A DNA stretch of 32,882 nt from Verrucomicrobiales bacterium (GCA_024641425.1 JAHEDC010000008.1:1-32882), one strand, 5' to 3'. Positions 16,271 through 25,199 are shown, counted from the stretch's first letter. Program-made: numbers and translations. Notes: generated by a model not told the origin, from the sequence alone.

Positions 16271-16309
16271 GCAGTCGCATCCCGCTCTCTCGGGATGCGA
16301 CTGCTTTTT
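16271..16309 (+). terminator. Strong intrinsic terminator after the selenoprotein candidate
   Basis: GCAGTCGCATCCCG and CGGGATGCGACTGC form a perfect 14-bp stem with a 6-nt loop, followed by TTTTT. It lies 15 bp after the stop codon at 16255. This is the clearest terminator in the window. Confidence 0.93.
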
Positions 16310-16322
16310 CATTTCCCCGCTT

Positions 16323-16340
16323 AATCTTTAACCAATAACC
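16323..16340. repeat. Short AATAACC-type repeat
   Basis: AATCTTTAACCAATAACC shares the AACCAATAACC core with the repeat at 7672-7700. It lies between the terminator and the GTG start of the SWIM protein, and a TAA within it closes that reading frame upstream. Confidence 0.55.
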
Positions 16341-16347
16341 ACCCTCC

Positions 16348-17106
16348 GTGTCCTGGCACTACGACGACGATTATCAGGATCGCGCCGCCGCGAAGGCGAA
16401 CATCCTCCGCGAGATCGCGAAACGCCGGAAGAAGGGGGAACCTTTCAAGCAGCTAGAAGTCGCGAGTCCGCGAGGCAACCCGGCGAAGACCTTCTGGGGC
16501 CGGGCTTGGTGCGAGAATCTCGAGCGCTACAGCGACTACGAATCCCGTCTCCCGCGGGGCCGTTCCTACCTCCGGCAGGGCAACGTTTACGACCTCACCC
16601 TCGATCCCGGCGAGATTTTCGCCTACGTGACCGGTTCGGAAATCTACGAGGTGCTCGTGAGGATCGACGCTCTCGATCGCGGCAAATGGAAGGCCCTGCG
16701 CGCCCGCACCGCCGGGCAGATCGGCAACCTCGTCGACCTTCTCGGCGGCACGCTCGGCCCCGGCGTGCTCGCGGCGATCACGGACGCCAAGGACGGCCTC
16801 TTTCCGAATCCGAAGGAAATCCACTTGAGCTGCTCCTGCCCCGACTGGGCGGGCATGTGCAAGCACGTCGCGGCCGTTCTTTACGGCGTCGGCGTCCAGC
16901 TCGACCAGCAACCCAAACTCTTTTTTACCCTCCGTAATATCGATCACGGCGAACTCATCGCCGCCGCCACGATGGGCGCAGCCAAGGCAACAACCCTCGC
17001 AAAATCCGCCCGCGCCGGCACCGATATCCTCGTTCCCGGGGAGCTCTCCAACCTCTTCGGCATCGAGATCTCTGATCCGGAATCCGCCTTTTCGACGGCG
17101 GAATAG
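16348..17106 (+). CDS. SWIM zinc-finger protein
   Basis: A 252-residue protein with a SWIM-type zinc finger, CSCPDWAGMCKHVAAVLYGVG, near residues 162-182 (CxC...CxH). SWIM domains bind DNA or proteins. In bacteria they often accompany SNF2-type helicases, but no helicase gene is adjacent here. The N-terminal half (TFWGRAWCENLERYSDYESR, RGRSYLRQGNVYDL) matches the usual bacterial SWIM-protein layout. The start is a GTG at 16348, fixed by an in-frame TAA at 16336. The C-terminal tail has no recognised domain. Its own promoter would have to lie in the short gap after the terminator. Confidence 0.88.
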   Translation: MSWHYDDDYQDRAAAKANILREIAKRRKKGEPFKQLEVASPRGNPAKTFWGRAWCENLERYSDYESRLPRGRSYLRQGNVYDLTLDPGEIFAYVTGSEIYEVLVRIDALDRGKWKALRARTAGQIGNLVDLLGGTLGPGVLAAITDAKDGLFPNPKEIHLSCSCPDWAGMCKHVAAVLYGVGVQLDQQPKLFFTLRNIDHGELIAAATMGAAKATTLAKSARAGTDILVPGELSNLFGIEISDPESAFSTAE

Positions 17107-17257
17107 ACTCAGACATTCGTTGCAGGGTCGGCAAGCGTGCGCGACAGGAACTTGCACGACTTGGCGCTTCCGCTCTCCCCTAGGCGCGCCTTTCCCCCGC
17201 AATCCGTCCGCTCCTTCCCTACGCCCACGCCGCTGCAGCTTTTCCAGACTTCCCATT

Positions 17258-19606
17258 ATGCCTTCAAACCACTCGAGGGACGACAAGTCTGCGACCAGGA
17301 CACCTTTCGCAAACATCGCCCTCCTCCTTGCGCTCTCCTTGGCGGCTTGTAGGCGCAACGCCCCGGAAGATAGTCCAGAGGTGAGCGCGCCCCTCCTTCC
17401 TTCGGCGGCGGGAGGTCAAGGGGTGATTCTGGAAACACTTCGACGACTCAGCGAGGCGGCGGAGCACGATCACCCGCTTCTTGGCGACAGGAAGGTGCGG
17501 GCACTCCGGGCAAGACTGTCCGCGATCCCTGAACCCAGCGAAACCCCGGAGCATTCCCGCGCCCTTTATGAACTCGGCATCGAGGAATTGCGGATGAACG
17601 CACTGGAAGAGGGCATCACCCATCTGGACCACGCCCTCAGCCTCACCGCGAAGATCGCGTTTCCCGATGACGCCCAACGAACCCTCTGGACGAACCGGAT
17701 CCGCTTTCAGTTGGGAGTCGGGTACCTCCGGCTCGGCGAGACGGAGAATTGCTGCCTTCTCTACACCGCCGAGAGCTGCATCGTTCCCATCCGCGGCGGC
17801 GGCCTGCATTCAAGGACACGCGGTTCCCGGGGAGCCATCCGTTACTTCGAGGAAATACTGGGCCATCCACTGCCCGGCGAGGAGATCATGGAAACCCTCC
17901 AGGTCCGATTGGCCGCCCGTTGGCTTCTCAACATCGCCTACATGACGCTGGGAGAATACCCGGACGGCGTTCCGGAACCCTTTCGCGTACCCGCTTCAAG
18001 GTTCGAAGATTCGGCAAGCTTCCCGCACTTCGAGAACATCGGTGTTACGATGGGCCTTGATACCTTCAACCTCGACGGGAGCGTTGTCGTCGATGATTTC
18101 GACAACGATGGTGATCTTGATATTCTGACCTCCACCTGGGACCCACGGGGACAAACCCGATTCTTCCGCAATGACGGGGACGGGCGTTTTTCCGACCAAA
18201 CCGAGACCGCCGGGCTCACCGGATTCTTCGGGGGACTCCACCTAGTCCAGGCGGATTACAACAACGATGGCTATCTCGACGCCCTCATCCTCCGCGGCGC
18301 ATGGCTTGGCGCCTACGGCAGGATTCCGAACTCCCTCCTTCGGAACAACCGCGACGGCACTTTCACCGACGTGACGATGGAGTCGGGCCTGGGGGCGACG
18401 GCCTTCCCTACCCAGACGGGCGCGTGGGCCGACTACGACAATGACGGCGATCTCGACCTTTATCTTGGCAATGAATCGGAACGCGCCTTCGCTGCTCCCA
18501 CCCAGCTCTTTCGCAACAATGGCAACGGCACCTTTACCGACGTCGCGGAAGACGCCCGGGTGCGCGAAACGATCTTCGCCAAGGGCGCGTCCTGGGGCGA
18601 TATCGACAACGACCGGTTTCCGGATCTCTTTGTCTCCTTCGCGGGCGGCCCGAACCGGATGTTCCGCAACAATGCCGACGGCACCTTCACGGATGTCGCG
18701 CCCGAACGGGGAATGACTTCCCCGACGGGAAGTTTCGCCACCTGGTTCTGGGACTACAACAACGACGGGAACCTTGATCTCTGGGTCGGGTCCTCGACGG
18801 GTCCCGTCGGGGTTCTCCTTCTGTTTTCGAATGGCATCGGAAATCCCGCGAATGATCCCGAGACCCAGCGGCTCCAGGATCAGTTCGTTGCGGAATCGAT
18901 GAAACTCTATGAGGGCACCGGCCTCGGAATGTTCCGCGAGGTCTCATTCGCTCGCGGTCTCCATTACCCCAGTCAACCCATGGGCTGCAACTTCGGGGAT
19001 CTCGATAACGACGGCTTTCTCGACTTCTACCTTGGCACGGGAAACGTCGACTACGCCGAGCTTCGACCGAACCTCATGTTCCACAATGAAGGCGGCCGGA
19101 AATTCACCAACGTCACGATGGCGGGAGGATTCGGGCACCTCCAGAAAGGACATGGCGTTTCATTCGCCGATCTCGACAGCGATGGCGACCAGGATGTCTA
19201 CATCCAGATGGGAGGAGCCCAATGGGCCGACGAGTTCTACGATGCGATCTTCGAGAATCCCGGCTTCAAGAACAACGCCCTCACCGTAATCCTCGAAGGG
19301 CGGGAATCAAATCGCTCCGCCATTGGGGCCAGGATCAAGGCCGACTTCACCGACGGCGGCTCTCGCCGTGAAGTCTACCGCCACGTGAGCAGCGGTAGCA
19401 GTTTCGGAAACAATCCGCTCCGCCAGGCCATCGGAATCGGCAAGGCCACGACTGTCAGTACCCTTGAAGTTTTCTGGCCGACCACGGGCAAAACACAGAC
19501 GTTCTCAAACATCCCGGCGGGACAAACCATCCGCATCGTCGAGGGCGAAGCGACCTTCAAGACGGTGCCCTTGGAAGCGGTTCGTCTCCACACGAAACAG
19601 CCCTAA
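17258..19606 (+). CDS. FG-GAP/VCBS repeat lipoprotein with ASPIC/UnbV-like C-terminus
   Basis: A 782-residue exported protein. The N-terminus ends in a lipobox-like LAAC with C31 as the likely lipidation site. Residues about 50-250 are helical and TPR-like (SRALYELGIEELRMNALEEG). The rest is a beta-propeller of FG-GAP repeats with calcium-loop motifs: DDFDNDGDLD, ADYNNDGYLD, ADYDNDGDLD, GDIDNDRFPD, WDYNNDGNLD, GDLDNDGFLD and ADLDSDGDQD. The end (AIGARIKADFTDG, RQAIGIGKATTVSTLEVFWP) is the ASPIC/UnbV domain. Such proteins are abundant in Verrucomicrobia, Planctomycetes and Acidobacteria; their functions are mostly unknown. The ATG at 17258 gives the signal sequence. It is convergent with lexA. 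Confidence 0.88.
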   Translation: MPSNHSRDDKSATRTPFANIALLLALSLAACRRNAPEDSPEVSAPLLPSAAGGQGVILETLRRLSEAAEHDHPLLGDRKVRALRARLSAIPEPSETPEHSRALYELGIEELRMNALEEGITHLDHALSLTAKIAFPDDAQRTLWTNRIRFQLGVGYLRLGETENCCLLYTAESCIVPIRGGGLHSRTRGSRGAIRYFEEILGHPLPGEEIMETLQVRLAARWLLNIAYMTLGEYPDGVPEPFRVPASRFEDSASFPHFENIGVTMGLDTFNLDGSVVVDDFDNDGDLDILTSTWDPRGQTRFFRNDGDGRFSDQTETAGLTGFFGGLHLVQADYNNDGYLDALILRGAWLGAYGRIPNSLLRNNRDGTFTDVTMESGLGATAFPTQTGAWADYDNDGDLDLYLGNESERAFAAPTQLFRNNGNGTFTDVAEDARVRETIFAKGASWGDIDNDRFPDLFVSFAGGPNRMFRNNADGTFTDVAPERGMTSPTGSFATWFWDYNNDGNLDLWVGSSTGPVGVLLLFSNGIGNPANDPETQRLQDQFVAESMKLYEGTGLGMFREVSFARGLHYPSQPMGCNFGDLDNDGFLDFYLGTGNVDYAELRPNLMFHNEGGRKFTNVTMAGGFGHLQKGHGVSFADLDSDGDQDVYIQMGGAQWADEFYDAIFENPGFKNNALTVILEGRESNRSAIGARIKADFTDGGSRREVYRHVSSGSSFGNNPLRQAIGIGKATTVSTLEVFWPTTGKTQTFSNIPAGQTIRIVEGEATFKTVPLEAVRLHTKQP

Positions 19607-19620
19607 CCCGCTGCCGGGAA

Positions 19621-19647
19621 GAGCGAACGCGGGAATCCCGCGCGCTC
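19621..19647. terminator. Hairpin between convergent genes
   Basis: GAGCG-aa-CGCGGG pairs with CCCGCG-CGCTC around the loop AAT, giving 11 bp with one two-base bulge. It lies 15 bp after the FG-GAP gene stop and before the lexA stop, where a bidirectional terminator is expected. There is no T-run. Confidence 0.45.
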
Positions 19648-19711
19648 GGGCGCCGGAGCCAAAGAGGCTGACGCCGCCCCTAAGGAAAGGGCAGCGCAGC
19701 CGAACGCGTGC

Positions 19712-20335
19712 TCACGCAACCTTTCCCTTGCCCTGCCGGAGCAGCGCCACCATGACACCTTGGACCATGAGTTCCTCCACGGGCACGAGATCGGGATAGT
19801 CGGGATTCTCCGCCTGGAGGTAAGGTTTACCCCGCTTGGTCACGAAGCGCTTCAACGTGGTCTCCCCATCGATCAAAGCCGCCACAATGTCGCCCTCGCG
19901 GGGTTCCTTGAATTCCAGGATCACGTAATCGCCGCTCAGAATATGCGCGCCGGTCATCGAGTCACCCCGTACTTTCAGGGCGAAGGTCTTCGCGTTGCGT
20001 GGCACCCCGAGGGAGGTAATATCCACCGAGAGGCATCCGTCCGCGTCCTGCGGGTTATCGGAAGCCATGCCGGCAGGAATCTGCCCGTAGATCGGAATAT
20101 CGACGATCTCGTCCCGTTCGAGCACTTCCGGAAAGACGAGTGCCCGGGCGAGGCCGGCGATGCGTTGAATCGCTCCCTTGCGTTCCAACGCCCTAAGGTG
20201 GCTTACCGCCGCCGTCTGGCTTTTGAACTCGAAGTGGTGCTGAATATCCCGCGTCGACGGCATCACACCGGTCTTCCTGTGGTAACTGCGGAGGAAATCC
20301 AGAATTTTTTCCTGACGACTCGTAAGCTTGATCAT
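19712..20335 (-). CDS. lexA: SOS repressor LexA
   Basis: A 207-residue LexA with the winged-helix DNA-binding domain at 1-68 (LTSRQEKILDFLRSYHRKTG, MPSTRDIQHHF) and a serine self-cleaving domain. The cleavage site is A88-G89 in GQIPAGM, the nucleophile is S126 in RGDSM, and the lysine is K162 in TTLKRF; all agree with E. coli LexA spacing. RecA-stimulated self-cleavage would induce the SOS genes. The start MIKLTSRQ at 20335 matches the family; the longer open frame upstream is not LexA-like. A palindrome 88 bp upstream is probably its own operator. It is divergent from a TPR gene. Confidence 0.96.
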   Translation of the reverse strand: MIKLTSRQEKILDFLRSYHRKTGVMPSTRDIQHHFEFKSQTAAVSHLRALERKGAIQRIAGLARALVFPEVLERDEIVDIPIYGQIPAGMASDNPQDADGCLSVDITSLGVPRNAKTFALKVRGDSMTGAHILSGDYVILEFKEPREGDIVAALIDGETTLKRFVTKRGKPYLQAENPDYPDLVPVEELMVQGVMVALLRQGKGKVA

Positions 20336-20422
20336 TTGATTGGCGTGGCTGGCGGGTTCGGTGATAATAGGCCCATTCGGGATGGTTCGCGGGCACTCCG
20401 TCGGACACCCCCAATTGAACAC

Positions 20423-20436
20423 TGTTCCCGAGAACA
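20423..20436. promoter_or_regulatory. Candidate LexA operator (SOS box)
   Basis: TGTTCCCGAGAACA is a perfect TGTTC-N4-GAACA palindrome. I recall this type as the Verrucomicrobia LexA motif. A further GAAC half-site lies at 20417-20420, spaced three bases from the GTTC. The site is 88 bp upstream of lexA and 60 bp upstream of the divergent TPR gene, so it could control either or both. Confidence 0.75.
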
Positions 20437-20495
20437 CTTTCGCGCTTCGCGAACTTGTGCAACATTTTTCTCGCGTCCTTCAAATAATTTTTATC

Positions 20496-21209
20496 GTGAA
20501 GCTCTCCTTCCCGCTCGTCACCGCGGCCCTCCTGACCTTCCACGGACTTTTTCTTTCCCCGCCGGGTTCGGCGCAGGAGGATCCTCCCGTTGATTCCGAA
20601 ACGCCCCGCGGAGGCGTCGCGGACCCCTTCGTCGAGGGGGCGCTCCCCGCCCTTTCGCAGGAGACAAGCCGACGCGCGGCCGCGGCGGCCGCGAAACAGG
20701 ATTGGGAGACCGCCTTGAAGCTCTACCGGGAAATTGTCGAGTTCGCTCCCGAGAACGCCCTTGCCCGGGCCAATCTCGGAGCGGTTTACTTTCAGGCCGG
20801 CGACTACAAGGCGGCGGGCCCCGAACTTGAAAAAGCGGTCGAACTCAACCCCGCCCTCAACCACACACGCGTCACTCTCGGCATGACCTACTTCATGTTG
20901 GAGCAACCGTATCTCGCCATCTCCGTGCTCAGCCGAGCGGTGAATGACGATCCCGCGGACGCCCGCGCCCACAACTACCTCGCCGTCGCCCTCCGGCAAA
21001 AGGGCTGGGTCGATGGCGCGGAGGAAGAACTCCTCAAGGCCGTGAATCTCGACCCCAAGAACGCGGAAGCCCATTTCAACCTCGCCCTCGTCTATCTGGA
21101 ACGGAAGGTTCCCGCACCTGAACTCGCCCGCCGACACTACTACATCGCGCGCGATCTGGGCGCCGAACCCGATAAAATAATTGAAAAACAATTGAATGAG
21201 GGGAAGTAG
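20496..21209 (+). CDS. Exported TPR-repeat protein
   Basis: A 237-residue protein starting at a GTG (20496) that gives a signal peptide (about residues 1-26, LTFHGLFLSPPGSAQ). Residues about 60-230 are tandem tetratricopeptide repeats, four or five copies, with the usual pattern (ALKLYREIVEFAPENALAR, NLGAVYFQAGDYKAA, AVELNPALNHTR). TPR arrays are protein-binding scaffolds, and the export signal places this one outside the cytoplasm. No enzyme domain is present. It lies 59 bp before a D-Ala-D-Ala carboxypeptidase gene and shares its upstream region with lexA. A link to cell-wall assembly is only suggested by position. Confidence 0.85.
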   Translation: MKLSFPLVTAALLTFHGLFLSPPGSAQEDPPVDSETPRGGVADPFVEGALPALSQETSRRAAAAAAKQDWETALKLYREIVEFAPENALARANLGAVYFQAGDYKAAGPELEKAVELNPALNHTRVTLGMTYFMLEQPYLAISVLSRAVNDDPADARAHNYLAVALRQKGWVDGAEEELLKAVNLDPKNAEAHFNLALVYLERKVPAPELARRHYYIARDLGAEPDKIIEKQLNEGK

Positions 21210-21268
21210 TATGGTTTGCCGAATTATTTCCAGTTTTTGCCGCAAATCACCACTAGCTGAACATCGCC

Positions 21269-22135
21269 ATGGAATTATCTGATAGCACGAGCCGCCGTAA
21301 CGCGCTCCGGATGCTCGGAGCAGGACTCTTCGTTCCCAACATCCTCATCCCGCGCCACGCCATCGCGGACGACACCCGCGTCTTGCGCGCCATTCGGGTG
21401 CAACCTCCGAGCATCGTTGGAAAGTCCGCCATTGTCATTGACCCGAACGCGCGCAAGGTCCTCTACACGAAGAACGCCGACACGCGACGTCCGGTCGCGA
21501 GCACCCAGAAACTCCTCACCGCCCTCATCAATGTCGAGCGCGGCGATCTCGACGGCATGATCACGGTCGCGAAGACCGACACCCAGGTCGAGCCCACGAA
21601 ACTCTATATCGCGGCGGGCCAGCGCTATCGGCGCAGCGCCCTCATCGAGGCCCTTCTCGTGAAAAGCGGAAACGACCTTGCCCGTTGCCTTGCCCGCGAC
21701 TACGCCGGTAGCCAGGAATCCTTCGCCAAAGCCATGAACGAGCGCGCGAGGAAACTCGGCATGCGCAATTCGAACTTCATCACCTCCAACGGCCTTCCCG
21801 CCTCGGGTCAATACTCAACGGCGCGGGATATGGGGATTCTCGGCCTCGCCTGTTACAACAACCGCACCATCCGGAGCTTCATCAAGGAAAAGGCAATCAA
21901 CTTCCGCTACGCTGACGGCCGGGTGGTTACCCTCTCCAACACGAACAAGCTTCTCTCCCGCTCCACCTACTGCAACGGCATGAAGACCGGCTATACTAAC
22001 GCGAGCGGGAAATGCCTCATCTCCTCCGGCGCGCGCGGCCGCACCGAGGCCATCGTTGTCATTCTTGGCGGATCGTCCGCGAACATCTGGGACGATTCCC
22101 AGAAACTCCTGCACTGGGGACTTGGTCTCTCCTGA
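21269..22135 (+). CDS. D-alanyl-D-alanine carboxypeptidase (PBP5/S11 family)
   Basis: A 288-residue low-molecular-weight penicillin-binding protein that trims the terminal D-Ala from peptidoglycan stem peptides. All three active-site motifs are present: S78-T-Q-K81 (SxxK), S133-G-N135 (SxN) and K239-T-G241 (KTG). The N-terminus (SRRNALRMLGAGLFVPN) has a paired Arg and hydrophobic stretch like a Tat or Sec signal. The protein ends soon after the catalytic domain, so it lacks the C-terminal beta domain and amphipathic anchor of E. coli PBP5. It precedes bioF by 17 bp and is probably co-transcribed with it. Confidence 0.94.
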   Translation: MELSDSTSRRNALRMLGAGLFVPNILIPRHAIADDTRVLRAIRVQPPSIVGKSAIVIDPNARKVLYTKNADTRRPVASTQKLLTALINVERGDLDGMITVAKTDTQVEPTKLYIAAGQRYRRSALIEALLVKSGNDLARCLARDYAGSQESFAKAMNERARKLGMRNSNFITSNGLPASGQYSTARDMGILGLACYNNRTIRSFIKEKAINFRYADGRVVTLSNTNKLLSRSTYCNGMKTGYTNASGKCLISSGARGRTEAIVVILGGSSANIWDDSQKLLHWGLGLS

Positions 22136-22152
22136 CCCCGCGCCACGCCCCC

Positions 22153-23316
22153 ATGCGCTCTCCCGAAGACGAGCTGAGCGCGCTTGCGGGGCAGTCCCTC
22201 CTCCGGCGACTCCGGCACCACGATTCCGCTCAGGGCACCCGGGTCCTTGTCGACGGACGGGAATTCCTCAATTTCTCGTCCAACGACTATCTTGGACTGG
22301 CCGGCGATCCGGAGATCGCCCGCATCATGGGCGAGGCGGCGGAAAGATACGGCGCGGGCAGCGGCGCCTCGCGTCTCATCTGTGGCGGTCAAACCCCGCA
22401 CTTTGCTCTCGAGGAGACCCTTGCGGAATTCATGGGATCCGAGGCTGCCCTCTCCTTCGCCACCGGTTATAGCGCCGCCCTCGGCACTGTCGGGGCGCTT
22501 TGCGCCAAGGGCGACGTCATCATCGCCGACAAGCTCTGCCACGCCTCGCTCGTCGATTCCGCCCGCTTGAGCGGAGCGACTTTGCGTGTCTTTCCCCACA
22601 ACCATCTCGGCAAACTTGAACGCCTCCTCGCCGGAGCCGCGGATTCGACGGGAAAGAACGGGCGCGTCCTCGTCGCGACCGAGTCCGTCTTCAGCATGGA
22701 CGGCGACCGGGCCCGTCTTGGCGAAATCATCGAGGCGAAGGACAGATACGGTGCCCTCCTCCTCCTCGACGAGGCCCACGCCTTCGGCATCATCGGGAAC
22801 AAGGGACAAGGGTTCGCCGACGCGGCGAACCTCGCCCACCGCGTCGACATTCGCATGGGCACGCTCGGCAAGGCGGCGGGAGCAGCCGGTGGCTTCGTTG
22901 CCTCCCGCCGGGCTCTCATCGATCTCATCCTCAACAAGGGCCGCAGCTTCATCTACTCCACGGCCCCGCCTCCCGCCCAGGCTGCCGCCGCACGCAGGGG
23001 TGTCGAAATCCTCGCGTCCGAACGCGGCGACCGCCTCCGCACGAGCCTCTGGGAGAACATTCGTCATTTCGCCGGAGTCGCCGCGCTTCCCGAAATCCCT
23101 TCCAGCGCCATCATCCCGATCCTCCTCGGTTCCGAGACCGCAGCCCTCGACGCCGACACGCACCTCCGCGAGGCCGGTCTCCTCGTTCCCGCCATCCGCT
23201 ACCCCACCGTTGCCCGCAACAGCGCCCGCTTGCGGATCACCCTCTCCGCGGCCCATACCTCCGCCGAAATCGAGCGCCTGGGTCGGGCGCTTGCAGGGAA
23301 AGCAAAAGTGGAATAG
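22153..23316 (+). CDS. bioF: 8-amino-7-oxononanoate synthase or related alpha-oxoamine synthase
   Basis: A 387-residue PLP enzyme of the alpha-oxoamine synthase family, whose BioF member joins pimeloyl-ACP/CoA and alanine in biotin synthesis. Visible features are NFSSNDYLGL (40-49), GAGSGASRLICGG (67-79), H130, D206 and H209 in LLLLDEAHAFG, and the PLP lysine K240 in MGTLGKAAGAAGGF. The length fits BioF. The ATG at 22153 lies 17 bp after the carboxypeptidase gene; the upstream open frame is not part of the family. No other bio gene is nearby, so a related enzyme such as KBL or a sphingolipid-type synthase cannot be excluded, though BioF is the better fit. Confidence 0.85.
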   Translation: MRSPEDELSALAGQSLLRRLRHHDSAQGTRVLVDGREFLNFSSNDYLGLAGDPEIARIMGEAAERYGAGSGASRLICGGQTPHFALEETLAEFMGSEAALSFATGYSAALGTVGALCAKGDVIIADKLCHASLVDSARLSGATLRVFPHNHLGKLERLLAGAADSTGKNGRVLVATESVFSMDGDRARLGEIIEAKDRYGALLLLDEAHAFGIIGNKGQGFADAANLAHRVDIRMGTLGKAAGAAGGFVASRRALIDLILNKGRSFIYSTAPPPAQAAAARRGVEILASERGDRLRTSLWENIRHFAGVAALPEIPSSAIIPILLGSETAALDADTHLREAGLLVPAIRYPTVARNSARLRITLSAAHTSAEIERLGRALAGKAKVE

Positions 23317-23382
23317 AGCCGTGCCATCGAGATTCCGCCCTCCCGCCGCACCAGGCGACAACTCCCGCCGACCAAGGATGCC

Positions 23383-24810
23383 CTACGATTTCCCTCGCTT
23401 CGCCTTCCTCTCCGCCACCACATAGCGGCTTGCCCTTCGCGGCCGCAATTTCCGCAGTCCCCGCAACACCATCTGCTTCAAATGCGCCGGCACGAGCGCG
23501 ACATCACTCCAAACAAGGTCCAGATCAAAGCGCACCGCCCCGAAAGCGGCCAGGCACCGCAAAAGCGCGCGCGCCGTCACTTCCTTCGCGAAATTCGCCG
23601 CCGCGTGTTCCCGCCCCGCCCTTCCCATACGCGCCCGTGATTCCTCGTCACAGAGCAGTCGTGACAAAGCCTCCGCGAAAGCTTCCGGATCCCTCTCCTC
23701 CACCAGCAATCCCGTTTCCCCGTCGACAACCATCTCGGGCACACCCGCCAAACGCGTCGAGACACACGGCCGCGAGGCCGCCATCGCCTCCATGAGAACC
23801 GTGGGAAGATTATCCTTCCCTCCCGACTTCTCGGTCACGCAGGCCAGCGCGAAAACGCTCGTATTTCCCAGCAAATCAATGATCTCGGGCTGACTCTTCG
23901 GTCCCGCCAATTCCACCACGCCTTCCAGATCAAGCCGCGCGACCCGCGCGAGAAGTTCCGCCTCCATCGGCCCGTCGCCGACGATCACACAGCGGAATGC
24001 CGGCACCGGCGGCACCCGATCGCGAAGACACGCGCAGGCATCGATCAGATCATCGAATCCCTTTTTCTCGATCAGCCGCCCGATACTCAGGATTATTTGC
24101 GGATCACGCGCCGGAAGGGCATTCCCCGCGTCCCTGAAGGGCGCGAGATCGAGCCCGTTGTATACGCGCCGGATCTTCCAGCCCGCCCACGGGAACCGAC
24201 TTCGCAGATCCTTCGCCGTAAACTCGCTTACCGTCACCACCAAGGCCGCCTCGCGCATCAACGCGTCGAGATCGATCTCGAAACCGCTCGGCTCGAAAAT
24301 GTCGTTCGCATGTCCAGTAAAACTGAAGCTAATCCCGAAGAAGCGCTTCATCCACCAGCACGTCCGCGCGCCCACGCCCGCGAAGTGCGAATGCGCGTGC
24401 CGCACTCCGGCCTCGCGCATTTTCATCCCGATATAGATCGCCTCGTAGAGCCGCGACTTGTCCGCGCCACCGCCCCAACGACGCAAGGTCAGGACGGCTT
24501 CCTGCGGCAGCGCGTTCGCCTGTTTCCATTCCTCTACCTGTGACCGCAGCTTCTTCGCTTCCGGAAGCACGCTTACCCGTTCGACCAGCGATTTCGGGAA
24601 ATGATCCTCCAACGGTTCGTCCCCGGTATCACGGATCGAGAAGAGCATCGGGCACACATGCTGGCGCTCGAGTTCCATCACCTCCCGAACACAGAACGTC
24701 TGAGTGAAAGTCGGGAAACGCTCGAAGACGTAGGCGAAATGATAACCGCCCTTCCGCGGGGACGCCCCGGCCTTTCCCCCCGTTTTTCTGACCGCTTGTT
24801 TCTTCTTCAC
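23383..24810 (-). CDS. GT4-family glycosyltransferase
   Basis: A 475-residue GT-B fold glycosyltransferase. The N-terminal acceptor domain starts at about residue 22 (YHFAYVFERFPTFTQTFCVRE), as in colanic acid-type transferases. The C-terminal GT4 domain has SIGRLIEKKGFDDLIDA, GDGPMEAEL and the E-x7-E motif EKSGGKDNLPTVLMEAMA. It transfers a sugar from a nucleotide donor, probably to a surface polysaccharide or lipid; donor and acceptor are unknown. The start is a GTG at 24810 whose bases overlap the TGA of the upstream gene (GTGA), indicating coupling. The longer open frame to 24966 would run inside that gene and is not used. The C-terminus is basic. Confidence 0.88.
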   Translation of the reverse strand: MKKKQAVRKTGGKAGASPRKGGYHFAYVFERFPTFTQTFCVREVMELERQHVCPMLFSIRDTGDEPLEDHFPKSLVERVSVLPEAKKLRSQVEEWKQANALPQEAVLTLRRWGGGADKSRLYEAIYIGMKMREAGVRHAHSHFAGVGARTCWWMKRFFGISFSFTGHANDIFEPSGFEIDLDALMREAALVVTVSEFTAKDLRSRFPWAGWKIRRVYNGLDLAPFRDAGNALPARDPQIILSIGRLIEKKGFDDLIDACACLRDRVPPVPAFRCVIVGDGPMEAELLARVARLDLEGVVELAGPKSQPEIIDLLGNTSVFALACVTEKSGGKDNLPTVLMEAMAASRPCVSTRLAGVPEMVVDGETGLLVEERDPEAFAEALSRLLCDEESRARMGRAGREHAAANFAKEVTARALLRCLAAFGAVRFDLDLVWSDVALVPAHLKQMVLRGLRKLRPRRASRYVVAERKAKRGKS

Positions 24811-25199
24811 CGTCGCAGCCGATAGGGTGTGCCGCAGAACATGCAGGTGAATTTCGCTCGCGTCGCCACATCGAGCATCATCGTCTGCCGGTGGCTCAAG
24901 GGCCCTAGTTTCCGCGATTCCTGATGCATCCGGCACTTCTTCTTCTGGAGAATGTGTCCATGGCAAAGTGGACAGGTGATCCTTCTCGCGATGATGAAAC
25001 GGATCACCCGGAGAATCATCCAGCCGCCAAGGAAAACCGCCGCAAACTTCGCGTAATCGCCGGCATGATCTCGCCCCACCGCAAGCATCAGCACGAACGA
25101 AACCAACAGCCCGACGAGGAGCACCCCGCTCACGAGCCAGAGGAAGGTGGCGAGGAGCAGGACAAGACTGTATTTGTAATGGCGGGCAGCGACAGGCAC
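24807..25199 (-). CDS. Small membrane protein with two CxxC zinc-ribbon motifs
   Basis: A 130-residue protein with two predicted membrane helices (about residues 10-40 and 48-70), followed by a cytoplasmic tail with two CxxC pairs: CPLCHGHIL near 76-84 and CMFCGTPYRL near 118-127. An additional C and H (KKKCRMH) lie between them. The arrangement is a zinc-ribbon-like module; metal binding is inferred. It overlaps the glycosyltransferase start by four bases, so the two are translated together and may act in the same envelope process. I do not recognise a named family. Confidence 0.75.
   Translation of the reverse strand: MPVAARHYKYSLVLLLATFLWLVSGVLLVGLLVSFVLMLAVGRDHAGDYAKFAAVFLGGWMILRVIRFIIARRITCPLCHGHILQKKKCRMHQESRKLGPLSHRQTMMLDVATRAKFTCMFCGTPYRLRR

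Noticed and set aside
21991-23361. Minus-strand open frame of 456 residues opposite bioF
   Set aside because: No motif, and bioF has all its active-site residues on the plus strand.
24811-24966. Longer N-terminus for the glycosyltransferase
   Set aside because: It would lie inside the zinc-ribbon membrane protein gene and is not family-like; the GTG at 24810 fits better.
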